From the NCBI GenBank assembly GCA_964568855.1, contig CAZMSD010000001.1, positions 124,001 to 188,000 on the forward strand: a DNA stretch of 64,000 nucleotides. The letters are read 5' to 3'. The DNA comes from CAZMSD01 sp964568855 (GTDB taxonomy: Bacteria > CAIWAD01). The position numbers were made by a program, and so were the translations under genes. Under the pieces are notes generated by a model that saw only the letters and a program-made list of their open reading frames with translations, was not told the origin of the DNA and did no database searches. This document shows positions 53,904 through 63,230 of the stretch, piece after piece; position 1 is the first letter of the stretch, and each line of letters opens with the position of its first letter.

Positions 53904-55268
53904 CTATTCCCGCGTCAGCAGCTGCCGAAGCACCCGTGGAAACTCCGGAAAACTGACCTGTACCGACTCGTGGCCCTCGAGCTCCGAGGGGCCGTCCGCG
54001 GCCAGGGCCAGCACCCAGGCGGCCATGGCCAGCCGGTGGTCTCCTTCCGCGTCGAAGCGGCCGGCCCGGATCCCGGCCGGAGCTTCGAGTTCGAAGCCGT
54101 CGTCGAATTCGCGGACCGTCCCGCCGAAGGCGCGCAGCATGCGGCAGGTACCGGCGATGCGGTCGCTTTCCTTGAGGCGCAGTTCCGCCGCGCCGTTCAC
54201 CCGGAAGGTCCCCACGCCTCCCATGGCCACGGCCGCGAGCGCGGGGATCTCGTCGATCAATCCCGGGACCTGCCGTTCCTCGATGCTCCCGCCGCCGAGT
54301 TCGGGACCGTGGAAGACCAGCACGTTGCCCACCGGCTCGCCGATGGGGCACAGGTCACCCTGGTCGCAACTCTCCATCGAACAGTAGTAGGGTCCGCAGG
54401 CGGCGTCCCCGGCGATTTCGTGCTGCAGGATGCCCGCGCCCTGATCCTCGAGCCAGTCCAGGTAACCTTTGCGATAGGGATTGAGCAGGAGGTTGTCCAA
54501 CTGGATTTTCGAGCCCTTCAGCAGGAGGGCCGCCGCCACCAGAAAGGCGGCGCTCGAGGGATCGCCGGGCAGGCTCACCCCGCCCCAGCACTTCAGCGGC
54601 ATGTCCTCCCGGCCGGTGCTCCACACGCGAACCGGGTATTCCCGCCCGGGAGCGGGGGGCAGCAGCTCGGGATTGAGGCCCAGCAGGCGCTCGGTGTGAT
54701 CGCGGCTGGGCTGCGGTTCGAGAACCCGTGTCCGGCCCCCGGCCCTCAGGCCCGCCAGCAGCAGGGCGGATTTGACCTGGGCGCTGGCCACGGGCAGCTC
54801 GTAGTCTATCCCATTCAACTCGGCGGGCCGGATCCGGGCGGGCAGGCCGCCACCGGTGGTCTCGATCCGGGCGCCCATGGCCTTCAAAGGCTCGGCCACC
54901 CGTTCCATCGGCCGGCGGCGCAGGCTTTCATCGCCGTCCAGCACGGTCTCGAAGCCCGCGCCGGCCAGCAGCCCCAGCATCAGGCGGGCCGTGGTTCCGC
55001 TGTTGCCGCAATTCAGGCTGTCTCCCGGTTCCCGCCAGCCTGCACATCCGGGGCTGTCCACCGTGGTGATCGCGGCGTCGCCCTCGACGATCACGCCCAG
55101 CGCTTTCAGGACGCGGGCGGTCGACTCCACGTCGCCCGCGGCCGGCAGGTTGCGGATCACCGTTCGGCCGGAAACCAGAGCCGCGCGGATCAGGTGACGG
55201 TGCGCCAGCGATTTGTCGCCGGGCAGACTGAGCTGGCCTTCCAGAGGTCCCGCCGGTTGAATCTCCAT
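53904..55268 (-). CDS. aroA: EPSP synthase (3-phosphoshikimate 1-carboxyvinyltransferase)
   Basis: A 454-residue enzyme joining shikimate 3-phosphate and PEP. Motifs: SLPGDKSLAHRHLI (catalytic Lys, Ser), LNCGNSGTTARLMLGLLAG, LDGDESLRRRPMERV and LKESDRIAGTCRML. The GNSGTTARL segment is closer to Firmicute-type than to E. coli class I enzymes. ATG 55268 follows AGAAGG. It is the first aro gene, 71 bp behind greA. Confidence 0.96.
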   Translation of the reverse strand: MEIQPAGPLEGQLSLPGDKSLAHRHLIRAALVSGRTVIRNLPAAGDVESTARVLKALGVIVEGDAAITTVDSPGCAGWREPGDSLNCGNSGTTARLMLGLLAGAGFETVLDGDESLRRRPMERVAEPLKAMGARIETTGGGLPARIRPAELNGIDYELPVASAQVKSALLLAGLRAGGRTRVLEPQPSRDHTERLLGLNPELLPPAPGREYPVRVWSTGREDMPLKCWGGVSLPGDPSSAAFLVAAALLLKGSKIQLDNLLLNPYRKGYLDWLEDQGAGILQHEIAGDAACGPYYCSMESCDQGDLCPIGEPVGNVLVFHGPELGGGSIEERQVPGLIDEIPALAAVAMGGVGTFRVNGAAELRLKESDRIAGTCRMLRAFGGTVREFDDGFELEAPAGIRAGRFDAEGDHRLAMAAWVLALAADGPSELEGHESVQVSFPEFPRVLRQLLTRE

Positions 55269-55339
55269 CGCCGACCTTCTTTCTCCTGTTTCCGGTCCAG
55301 TGAGTACCGGCTCCGGGACCGGAACGCCTGCAACCGCTC

Positions 55340-55828
55340 CTATCCGGAACCGTCGGAGCAGCGCTCGATCTTCAACACCGTGTAGTGCATGGTGCCGACC
55401 GGAACCTCGATTTCCGCCGATTCCCCGACCTTCTTGCCCATCAGTCCGCGCGCGATGGGACTGTCCACGGAAATCTTGCCTTCCTTGAGGCTCGTTTCCT
55501 CCGGCTCCACCAGTTGAAAAACAACGTCGCAGTCGCGGTTGTGATCGCGCAGGGTCACCTTGGTGAAGACTTTCACGCTGCCGGTGTCGATCTGGCTCTC
55601 ATCCACGATGCGGCAGTTGTTCAACCGGTCCTCGAGCTGGGCGATCTTGAACATCAACATGCTCAACTCTTCGCGCGCCGAATGATACTCGGAGTTCTCC
55701 GCGAGGTCTCCCAGGTCGCGGGCGGCGGAAATCCGCTCGCGGATCTGGGGCTGCTGCACCTCGCGCATCTCCCTCAACTCAGCCTGCAGCCGCTGGTAAC
55801 TCTTGCGTGTGATGACCTGGGAACTCAA
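55340..55828 (-). CDS. greA: Transcription elongation factor GreA
   Basis: A 162-residue cleavage factor that rescues backtracked RNA polymerase. The coiled-coil tip ARDLGDLAENSEYHSARE carries the acidic pair, and the C-terminal FKBP-like domain (VEPEETSLKEGKISVDSPIARGLMGKKVGE) is complete. The start is TTG 55828 with AAGGAG 6 bp upstream; a TTG six codons earlier lacks that spacing. A terminator-like hairpin sits in the leader, 17 bp before the start. Confidence 0.95.
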   Translation of the reverse strand: MSSQVITRKSYQRLQAELREMREVQQPQIRERISAARDLGDLAENSEYHSAREELSMLMFKIAQLEDRLNNCRIVDESQIDTGSVKVFTKVTLRDHNRDCDVVFQLVEPEETSLKEGKISVDSPIARGLMGKKVGESAEIEVPVGTMHYTVLKIERCSDGSG

Positions 55829-55844
55829 GAGATCTCCTTGTGGC

Positions 55845-55876
55845 AATGAAAAGTGGCGCCCGCCAGGGGCGCCACT
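55845..55876 (-). terminator. Terminator-like hairpin in the greA 5' leader (possible attenuator)
   Basis: On the minus strand AGTGGCGCCC and GGGCGCCACT pair over 10 bp (55852-55861 with 55867-55876) around a 5-nt loop, followed immediately by TTTTCATT. It ends 16 bp before the greA start codon, inside the leader, not behind a gene. The opposite gene, proS, starts 200 bp away, so it is not a proS terminator. Confidence 0.7.
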
Positions 55877-56076
55877 CGCTGGATGTCGGGGTCGGACCGT
55901 CGTCGCGGCTTGCAGCGGCCACCCGGGCCCGCTCTTCGCGATAGGTACTGATACGAAGATAGCGAATCAGGCAGGGAACACAAGCCTTTGCCGGGGCGCG
56001 GCGCCCGAGTCCCGAAATTGCTAGTTTGCGGTCTTCCTGGGCCTCTCGTACCGTAATACAAGCATCGAGGAAGACC

Positions 56077-57513
56077 GTGGCCAAGAACATCACTCCCCGC
56101 GACAAGGACTATCCCCAGTGGTACCTGGACGTGATCAAAGCCGGTGAACTGGCCGACTACGCTCCGGTGAAGGGCAGCATGGTCATCCGCCCCACCGGTT
56201 ACGCCATCTGGGAATCCATCCAGGCCGACCTGGACCGCCGCTTCAAGGAGACGGGGCACGTCAACGCCTACTTCCCGCTGCTGATCCCGGAGAGCTTCAT
56301 GACCCGCGAGGCCGAGCACGTTGAAGGCTTCGCACCCGAATGCGCGGTGGTCACCCACGGAGGCGGCAAGCCACTCGAAGAGCCGCTGTACATCCGGCCC
56401 ACCAGCGAGACCGTGATCGGGCACATGTACGCCAAGTGGCTGAACAGCTATCGCGACCTGCCGATCCTGATCAACCAGTGGGCCAATGTGATGCGCTGGG
56501 AATTGCGCACGCGGCTGTTTCTGCGCACTTCCGAATTTCTCTGGCAGGAAGGCCACACGGCCCACGAGACCGAGGAGGAAGCGCAGGAGGAGACGCTGCG
56601 GATGCTCCAGGTCTACCGCGCCCACGCCGAGGACTACCTGGCCATCCCGGTGATCACGGGCCGCAAGACCGACAGCGAGAAATTTCCCGGGGCGGTGTCC
56701 ACCTACTGCATCGAGGGCATGATGCAGGACGGCAAGGCCCTTCAGATGGGCACCAGCCACAACCTGGGCCAGAATTTCTCCCGGGCCTTCGAGATTCGCT
56801 TCGCCGGCCGGGACAACGTGGAACAGCTGGCCTGGACCACGAGCTGGGGCGTTTCCACGCGGCTGGTGGGGGCCCTGATCATGGCGCACGGCGACGACGA
56901 CGGCCTGGTGCTTCCGCCGAGGCTGGCTCCCGTCAAGGGAGTGGTGCTGCCGCTCTGGAAAAGCGAAGAGGAGCGGGGCCAGGTGGAACCTTTCGCCCGC
57001 CGGGCCCTGGAAGGACTGCAGCGGAAGCTGGGTGCGCTGCGTGTGGCCTGGGACGGGGACGTAGACCGGAGGCCAGCGGACCGCTTCTTCCACTGGGTAC
57101 AGCGGGGAACGCCCTTCCGGCTGGAAGTGGGGCCCCGGGACGCCGGAAAGGGCCAGGTCTGTCTCGTCCTGCGTCACAGCCGCGAGAAGCTGTTCCTCTC
57201 CGTCGAGGAGCTGGTGGAGAGGATTCCTGAAATCCTCGAGCGGATGCAGCAGGAACTCTTCGATAAGGCCCTGGCCCTGCGCGAGGAACATACCCTGCGC
57301 CTCGACCGCTGGAAGGATTTCGCCGAGGCCCTGGCTTCCGGGAACTGGGTGCTGGCTCACTGGGACGGCGGGGCGGCGAGCGAGGCGGCCGTTAAGGAAA
57401 AGACCAAGGCCACCATCCGCTGCATTCCCGACGGGGCGCCCGAAGAAGAGGGCGCCTGCATCCTCAGTGGAAAGCCCTCAGCGAGACGCGTGCTCTTCGG
57501 GACTGCATATTAG
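56077..57513 (+). CDS. proS: Prolyl-tRNA synthetase, archaeal/eukaryotic-like (type 3)
   Basis: A 478-residue class II synthetase of the short ProS_arch type lacking the editing insertion. It starts at GTG 56077 behind GAGGA. Motifs: YPQWYLDVIKAGELADYAPVKGSMVIRPTGYAIWE, PLYIRPTSETVIGHMYAKW, FLRTSEFLWQEGHTAH and the terminal Tyr (FGTAY). The C-terminal zinc-type domain is incomplete: IRCIPDG and GACILSGKPS retain two Cys, but the usual second Cys of the CxxC pair is Ser. Divergent from greA. Confidence 0.94.
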   Translation: MAKNITPRDKDYPQWYLDVIKAGELADYAPVKGSMVIRPTGYAIWESIQADLDRRFKETGHVNAYFPLLIPESFMTREAEHVEGFAPECAVVTHGGGKPLEEPLYIRPTSETVIGHMYAKWLNSYRDLPILINQWANVMRWELRTRLFLRTSEFLWQEGHTAHETEEEAQEETLRMLQVYRAHAEDYLAIPVITGRKTDSEKFPGAVSTYCIEGMMQDGKALQMGTSHNLGQNFSRAFEIRFAGRDNVEQLAWTTSWGVSTRLVGALIMAHGDDDGLVLPPRLAPVKGVVLPLWKSEEERGQVEPFARRALEGLQRKLGALRVAWDGDVDRRPADRFFHWVQRGTPFRLEVGPRDAGKGQVCLVLRHSREKLFLSVEELVERIPEILERMQQELFDKALALREEHTLRLDRWKDFAEALASGNWVLAHWDGGAASEAAVKEKTKATIRCIPDGAPEEEGACILSGKPSARRVLFGTAY

Positions 57514-57589
57514 CGCCTAGGACAGGCATCGATGCACCCGGCAGGCACTGGTTCTCGTCTCACTGTGCCACAACAAAGATCTCAGGCAC

Positions 57590-60301
57590 TCACAGCCGAT
57601 CCCGCTCGCGGTTGAGGGCGGCCTCGACCTTCACCGCCAGGTCGAGCATGTGCTGGCGGTCGATGCGGGCCGCACCCGGCTGCCGTTCCCAGCTCCTCAG
57701 AAGTCTGAGTATGATTTCCAGGTCGGCGCGGGCCAGTACGCGCGCGTCCTCGGGCACGCCCTCGGTTTCCAGCAGCCGCTGGATCAGCAACTCGGCGTGG
57801 ATCCGCTGGCGGTCGCGCCGGTCCAGGCTGCGGGCGGGCCCGGACCAGATCTTCTCGCGCACTCCGTCGAAAACCTCCTCCAGGCGCAGGGGATCCGCTT
57901 GGTCGCCGCGCGCCTCCGTCTCGCAGATCCGCGCCAGCCTGCGGGGTGCATAGACCTGCTCCAGGATCCGCCTCCGCGAGCCGGCCAGGCGCTCCCGCAG
58001 GGGCAGGTCCACCCGGTTGACGCGCTGGCTGCCGTCGAAAGACCAGCGGAATCCCGGGCCCAGGCTGTTCAGGCGGTCGGCGGGAAGCTCCCAGACTCCG
58101 TCGTCGAAGAGTCCCTCGAGCAACAGATCGAAAGCTTCGCGCTGCTCCCGCCCGGAATAGGGTTCAAGCGGCGGCACTCCCTGACCGAATGGTTCTCGCC
58201 GCAGGTGCAGGGCGCCCATGTAACGGGTCAAGGCGCGCAGGCCGTCCCAGTAAGTACCATAAGCCCTATTGAAGGCATGGCGGTAAAGGATGTGGTCGTC
58301 GCCCTGCCGCAGCAGTTTCTCCGGCGGGCTGTGCAGCAGTCTCCTTGCCAGCTCGAGTTGATGCCGGGTCCAGGCCAGGTCCTCGGAAGACAGGTCGAAA
58401 GGCCTGATCTGGGGATCCACCGCACTGGCCCAGCCGCGGATGTCGTAGGCGTCGGAATCGGTGCCGAAGCGCAGCGCCGGGTCCGCCGAGGACCGGCCGG
58501 CGATCCGCTCCAGGAACTCGCCCTCCTCCGCGGGGTCCTCCGCTCCGCTGGGCGTGTAGCCCCATTCGACAGCCCAGAGGTCGTAGGGGCCCAGCGTCCG
58601 CGTGTAATAATCGCCCTGCTCGGCGGGATCGAGGGCGATGAAGACCGGATCGTACTCCATCACCGAGGAGACCAAGCCGATGCTCTGGGTCAGGGTGCTG
58701 TCCTTGAGCTCCTCCAAGGTGTGCAGCCGGCTGGCGGCGAAGTTGTGCCTGAGGCCCAGCGTGTGCCCCACCTCGTGCGCTACCAGGGCCTTCAGGTATT
58801 GTTCCACGTAGGTCCAGGGAAGCCGGTCCTGCGGACCGATGCTCCCCGTGGAGAGCATGTGCAGGGCGGCGAGGTCCGCATCCTGCGCCATCATCCGGGC
58901 GGCGCAGCAGCCGCTGACCCCCGCGGGAAGCCGTTCCTGCGTCCCGGCGGGCGGCGGAAGCGGCGACTCGGGAGGCAGGTCTTCCAGGCTCTCGCTCGCG
59001 TGTCCCAGCGGCGCGGCGCCGGCCCGCCAGGCCCAGCCAACGCGGCGGATCATGTCCGCCTCGATCAGGATGTCGGCGTTGAGAATCTGCCCGGTGTAGG
59101 GATTCACCTGGCTGGGTCCCATGGCGCCGAAGCTGGGCTCCGAGCTGCTGATCCAGCGTATCACGTTGTAGCGGATATCCGCCGGGTCCCAATCGGCCTC
59201 GCAGGGCATCTGTCTTACAACCAGGGCATTCCGGAAACCGGCCCGCTCGAAGGCCAGATTCCAGAGTTCGGCTCCCTCGCGCACGGTCCGGCGGTATTCC
59301 GGCGGCACCGTGTTCTCGATCCAGAAAACGATGGGTTCCGCCGGCTCGCTGAGTTCCGCCGCCGGATCGCGCTTGACCAGGTGCCAGCGGTTGGCCACGC
59401 GGATCATGGGGTCTTCCACCGAGTCCCTCCCCCAGATCCGCCAGCCGGTCTGGAAATAGCCCACCCGCGGATCGGCCAGGCGCGGAACGTAGTCGCTCTC
59501 TGGCAATTCCGAAATCGAGTAGCGCAGTTCGAGTTCGACGGTGTGCGGATCGGCGAGCGTCCCCCAGCCGCGCCGCGGTTCTTCGGTCCGGTAGGTCTGC
59601 GTCACGCCGATCTCCGTGTTCCGCGGGAAGGAGAACAGCATGCTGAACCACGACTGCTCGCTCGCCAGCCGGTAATCGGCGTCCAGCCGGCGTCCCAGCC
59701 AGGAGGCCGTGTGCCGGAAGTCCCCGAGAAACAGGTCCTCCAGTTTCACGAGCCAGCTCCCGCGCGTTTCCTCGGGACGGCCCGCGATTTTCAGCGCCGC
59801 CAGCGGGTGGTCGCTCAGGCTGCGATCCACCATCGTTTCGTCGCCTGCGCCCGCCACGCGGAACATCAGGTTGCGTCTCACGAAATGTATCTTGTCCCCG
59901 CGCTTGTGGAGCCGGAAAACGAAATGGCCCGCCGGCAGCCCGGCGATCACGCCGTGGGCGCCCATTCCCGTTTCGCGCGTGACACTCAGGATATGATCAA
60001 GCCCGAGCTGTTCGGGAAGGATCTCCATCCAGACCTCGCCCGTGTCGCGCTTGTGATACAAGGTGAACAGGCCGGAGACGGTGTCCGCCTCGGCGACCAC
60101 CTCGGCGAAACTCTGTCCGTCCTCCGCTTCCGCCGAATCCGCATCTTCCCCGTCGGCGATCCGCAGCCCCAGGAAGTCCTCGGTCTCCCAACCGTCATCC
60201 GCGCTCAGGGCCGCGCCCCGTCCCGCCACGCACAGCAGGGAGACCAGCAGAATACAGGCCGCGGGCAGAATTCTCGCCGCAGCTCCGATCAGGTTTCGCA
60301 T
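57590..60301 (-). CDS. Secreted zinc metalloprotease (DUF5117/DUF4953 type)
   Basis: A 903-residue exported protein with signal peptide (ILPAACILLVSLLCVAG). The C-terminal half has the metzincin-like zinc site AHEVGHTLGLRHNF (His509, Glu510, His513, third His519). Upstream segments (FTLYHKRDTGEVWMEILPEQLGLDHILSV, FGAMGPSQVNPYTGQILNADI) match the DUF5117/DUF5118-DUF4953 family of large bacterial metalloproteases from memory. It converges with proS. Substrate unknown. Confidence 0.85.
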   Translation of the reverse strand: MRNLIGAAARILPAACILLVSLLCVAGRGAALSADDGWETEDFLGLRIADGEDADSAEAEDGQSFAEVVAEADTVSGLFTLYHKRDTGEVWMEILPEQLGLDHILSVTRETGMGAHGVIAGLPAGHFVFRLHKRGDKIHFVRRNLMFRVAGAGDETMVDRSLSDHPLAALKIAGRPEETRGSWLVKLEDLFLGDFRHTASWLGRRLDADYRLASEQSWFSMLFSFPRNTEIGVTQTYRTEEPRRGWGTLADPHTVELELRYSISELPESDYVPRLADPRVGYFQTGWRIWGRDSVEDPMIRVANRWHLVKRDPAAELSEPAEPIVFWIENTVPPEYRRTVREGAELWNLAFERAGFRNALVVRQMPCEADWDPADIRYNVIRWISSSEPSFGAMGPSQVNPYTGQILNADILIEADMIRRVGWAWRAGAAPLGHASESLEDLPPESPLPPPAGTQERLPAGVSGCCAARMMAQDADLAALHMLSTGSIGPQDRLPWTYVEQYLKALVAHEVGHTLGLRHNFAASRLHTLEELKDSTLTQSIGLVSSVMEYDPVFIALDPAEQGDYYTRTLGPYDLWAVEWGYTPSGAEDPAEEGEFLERIAGRSSADPALRFGTDSDAYDIRGWASAVDPQIRPFDLSSEDLAWTRHQLELARRLLHSPPEKLLRQGDDHILYRHAFNRAYGTYWDGLRALTRYMGALHLRREPFGQGVPPLEPYSGREQREAFDLLLEGLFDDGVWELPADRLNSLGPGFRWSFDGSQRVNRVDLPLRERLAGSRRRILEQVYAPRRLARICETEARGDQADPLRLEEVFDGVREKIWSGPARSLDRRDRQRIHAELLIQRLLETEGVPEDARVLARADLEIILRLLRSWERQPGAARIDRQHMLDLAVKVEAALNRERDRL

Positions 60302-60320
60302 CTTTCAGCCTCTTGGAATT

Positions 60321-61619
60321 TCAACTCCTGAGCGCCAGCTGCGGGCCGTTGACCACGCCCGCCGGACGAACGGAAAACTCCCGGCCTTCCCAGGGACTGT
60401 TGATCCCCAGGGTGGCCGCCTCGGCTCCGCGGTAGGTCCAGCGGCACTCGAGATCCAGGATGCTCAGTTCCGCCGGCTGGCCCTCCTCGAGGGGACAGGG
60501 CGGCAGACCCAGCACCCGCCGCGGGCCGCTCGAGAACAGCTCGAGCAGCCTGGACAGTTCGCAGTGCCCCCCCTCCACCAGGGCCAGGTGGGCCGCCGCG
60601 AAGGCGGTCTCCAGGCTGCTGCAGCCGAAGGGGCAGTAGCCGAACTCGCGGTCCAGGTCGTCGAACTCGGCCGGGCGATGGTCGCTGCAGACGGCGTCCA
60701 GCAGGCCCCGCGCCGCGGCCTCGGCAAGCGCCAGGCGGTCTTCCGCGGGGCGCAGCGGCGGAAAGAGCTTGCAGGACGGATCGAAGCCCGCCACCGCCTC
60801 GTCGGTCAGGGCCAGGTGCTGCGCTCCGCAGTCCGCCGTGACACGCAGGCCCGATTCCCTTGCCTGCCTCAGGAGTTCCAGGCTTTCGCGCGTGCTCAGC
60901 AGCTGCAGGTGCAGGCCGGCATCCTCGAAGGCGGCGCAGCGCAGCCCTCGAAAGACGCCCAGCTCTTCGGCCAGGCGGGGAATGCCGGCCAGCCCCATCC
61001 GCAGGGAGACCAGGCCCTCGTGCACTTCTCCCTCCCGCAGGCTGTGCTCCTGGGGAAGCTCGAACAGCGGCAGCCCGAACATCTTGGAATAGGCCAGCGC
61101 GCCCCTCAGCAGCGCGGCGCTCTCCAGCCCGCGGTCGCCCTCGCTGAAACCCGCCACGCCGGCGCGCGCCAGTTCTCCCAGGTCGGCCAGGCGCTCGCCC
61201 CGCATGCCTCGCGAGACCGCTCCCAGGGGCAGCAGGGTGGTCGGGTGCCCTTCGGCGCGCTCCAGCAGGAACTGCACCATGGCCTGGTTGTCCACCACCG
61301 GCTCACAGTCGGGCAGCAGGCAGACCGCCACGTATCCCCCGGAGGCCGCCGCGCTTAAACCGCTGTCCACGGTCTCGCGTTCCTCGCGACCCGGCTCGCC
61401 GAAACGGGCGCGCAGATCGATGAAGCCGGGTACCAGGGTCAGACCGCCGAGGTCGTAGGTCCGGGAATCTTCAGTTTTCAACTCTTCCGCGATGCGGGCG
61501 ATCCGGCCTTCCTCCACCAGGATGTCGGCCCGCCGGTCGAGGCCGGCCGCGGGATCCAGCAGGCGGGCCCCTGTCAGCACGAACACGGATGACGATGCGA
61601 TGCGCAGCTCAGTGCTCAT
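60321..61619 (-). CDS. Pseudo-dihydroorotase (PyrC'-like, metal ligands lost)
   Basis: A 432-residue amidohydrolase-fold protein next to aspartate carbamoyltransferase. The canonical metal and substrate segment DxHxHxREPG reads Asp68-Leu-Arg70-Ala-Arg72-Phe-Gly74-Glu-Pro-Gly: both His ligands and the substrate Arg are replaced. The second-half ligand segment expected as HH reads QH in CGAQHLALTD, though Asp in CSDHRPA remains. It therefore should not hydrolyse dihydroorotate. Non-catalytic PyrC' proteins in some bacteria are obligate structural partners of PyrB, and the 11-bp overlap with pyrB fits that role. An active dihydroorotase should be encoded elsewhere. Confidence 0.88.
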   Translation of the reverse strand: MSTELRIASSSVFVLTGARLLDPAAGLDRRADILVEEGRIARIAEELKTEDSRTYDLGGLTLVPGFIDLRARFGEPGREERETVDSGLSAAASGGYVAVCLLPDCEPVVDNQAMVQFLLERAEGHPTTLLPLGAVSRGMRGERLADLGELARAGVAGFSEGDRGLESAALLRGALAYSKMFGLPLFELPQEHSLREGEVHEGLVSLRMGLAGIPRLAEELGVFRGLRCAAFEDAGLHLQLLSTRESLELLRQARESGLRVTADCGAQHLALTDEAVAGFDPSCKLFPPLRPAEDRLALAEAAARGLLDAVCSDHRPAEFDDLDREFGYCPFGCSSLETAFAAAHLALVEGGHCELSRLLELFSSGPRRVLGLPPCPLEEGQPAELSILDLECRWTYRGAEAATLGINSPWEGREFSVRPAGVVNGPQLALRS

Positions 61620-62625
61620 TCGCCCGGCCTCCCAGCAGCAGGTACAGTACGGCCATGCGGACGGCGACCCCGTTGGTCACCTGGTTGAGGATGATGCTGA
61701 ACTCGCTGTCCGCCACTTCGCTCGAGATCTCCACGCCGCGGTTGATCGGCCCGGGGTGCATGATCACTATTCCTTCGGGCGCGTACATCTCGAGCCGATC
61801 GAGTGTCACGCCGAACTCTTCGTGATACTCGCGCAGGCTGGGAAAGTGATGGGCGTTGTGCCGCTCGAGCTGGATGCGCAGCACGTTGAGCACGTCCGAG
61901 TTCTCGATGGCCTCCTCGATGTTCCAGAAGACCTCCACGCCGAGGTCCTCGATGTGCCTGGGGATCAGGGTGGCCGGCCCGCAGACCTGGACGCGGGCGC
62001 CCATCTTCTGCAGGCCCCAGATGTTGGACAACGCCACCCGGCTGTGCAGGATGTCGCCCACCAGGGTAACCCGCAGGTCCTCGAATCCTCCCGTCCGGCG
62101 GCGCAGGCTGAGCAGGTCCAGCAGCGCCTGTGTGGGATGCTCGTGGGCTCCGTCGCCGGCGTTGATGATCACGCTGTCCAGGTGTCGCGCCAGGAAGTCG
62201 CAGCTTCCCGGAAGCGGATGACGCATCACCACCGCGTCGATCTTCATCGCCTCGATGTTGGCCGCCGTATCACGCAGCGATTCGCCCTTGCGCGCGGAGC
62301 TGCCGGAAGCGCTGAAATTCACCGTGTCGCAGGAGAGGCGCTTCTCCGCCATTTCGAAACTGATCCGTGTCCGCGTGCTGTTCTCGTAGAACAGGTTCAC
62401 GGTGGTGATCCCGCGCAGCGTGGGCACCTTGGGGATCGGGCGCTCGAGCACTTCCAGGAAGGTCTCCGCCGTGTCCAGGATCAGGGCGATCTCGGCCGGC
62501 GCGAAATCCTCCAGGCCCAGCAGGTGCCGGTGCCCGAGCCCCGGCGGTACTTCACGTGAAACGTCTCCCGCGTCGCCGGAGGCTTCGCCGTCGGGCGACC
62601 GTGTCATCGGTCCGTCCACGTTCAC
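61609..62625 (-). CDS. pyrB: Aspartate carbamoyltransferase catalytic subunit
   Basis: A 338-residue transferase forming N-carbamoyl-aspartate. Carbamoyl-phosphate site STRTRISFEMAEKRL, SARKGESLRDT, and HPTQALLDLLSLRRR plus HPGPINRGVEI are intact. The N-terminus has about 35 extra residues (acidic and Pro-rich) before the usual HLLGLEDF start. GTG 62625 overlaps the pyrR stop (GTGA). No pyrI is visible, consistent with a PyrB/PyrC' holoenzyme class. Confidence 0.96.
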   Translation of the reverse strand: MNVDGPMTRSPDGEASGDAGDVSREVPPGLGHRHLLGLEDFAPAEIALILDTAETFLEVLERPIPKVPTLRGITTVNLFYENSTRTRISFEMAEKRLSCDTVNFSASGSSARKGESLRDTAANIEAMKIDAVVMRHPLPGSCDFLARHLDSVIINAGDGAHEHPTQALLDLLSLRRRTGGFEDLRVTLVGDILHSRVALSNIWGLQKMGARVQVCGPATLIPRHIEDLGVEVFWNIEEAIENSDVLNVLRIQLERHNAHHFPSLREYHEEFGVTLDRLEMYAPEGIVIMHPGPINRGVEISSEVADSEFSIILNQVTNGVAVRMAVLYLLLGGRANEH

Positions 62626-63182
62626 TGCTCCTGCTCCTTAACGCGTTCCACGAGTTGAATCGCATCCTCCCCGTCCACTTCCGAGACCTTGACACGGACT
62701 TCCTCGCCGATGGATGTGGGAATGTTTTTGCCCACGAAATCAGGGCGGATGGGCAATTCGCGATGGCCGCGGTCCACCAGTACGGCAAGCTGGATGCGCG
62801 CCGGCCGTCCCAGGTCCATCACCGCCTCCATGGCCGCCCGGACCGTCCTGCCGGTGTAGATCACGTCGTCCACCAGGACCAGGTTCATATCATGCACGTC
62901 GAAATCGATGTGGGTGGCCTGGACTTCCGGCTGTTTCAGCTTCATCCGCCAATCGTCGCGATAGAAGGTGATATCGAGAACGCCCAAGGGAAGGTCGACC
63001 CCTTCAAGTTCGGCGATCCGCCTGCTTAGCCGCTGGGCGATGTTGACCCCGCGGGTCTGCATGCCGATCAGGGCCAGCTTCCCGGTCCCGCGGTTCTTTT
63101 CGATGATTTCATGAGCCAGGCGGGTCAGGGTGCGGCGCAGGCCCTTTTCGTCGGCCAGCAGCGCCTTGGTGCGGAATGTCAT
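62622..63182 (-). CDS. pyrR: PyrR bifunctional pyr-operon attenuator / uracil phosphoribosyltransferase
   Basis: A 186-residue PRTase-fold regulator that binds pyr mRNA when UMP is high. PRPP loop LVLVDDVIYTGRTVRAA, the LIGMQTRG loop and basic RDDWRMKL RNA-contact region are present. ATG 63182 follows GGAGGACCCG. It leads pyrR-pyrB-pseudo-pyrC, and its own leader contains a PyrR-type binding loop and a terminator, so it should autoregulate the operon. Confidence 0.95.
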   Translation of the reverse strand: MTFRTKALLADEKGLRRTLTRLAHEIIEKNRGTGKLALIGMQTRGVNIAQRLSRRIAELEGVDLPLGVLDITFYRDDWRMKLKQPEVQATHIDFDVHDMNLVLVDDVIYTGRTVRAAMEAVMDLGRPARIQLAVLVDRGHRELPIRPDFVGKNIPTSIGEEVRVKVSEVDGEDAIQLVERVKEQEQ

Positions 63183-63230
63183 CGGGTCCTCCGGCGTGTT
63201 ACAGACCGAGCGACGGTGGTTATTCCGGGC

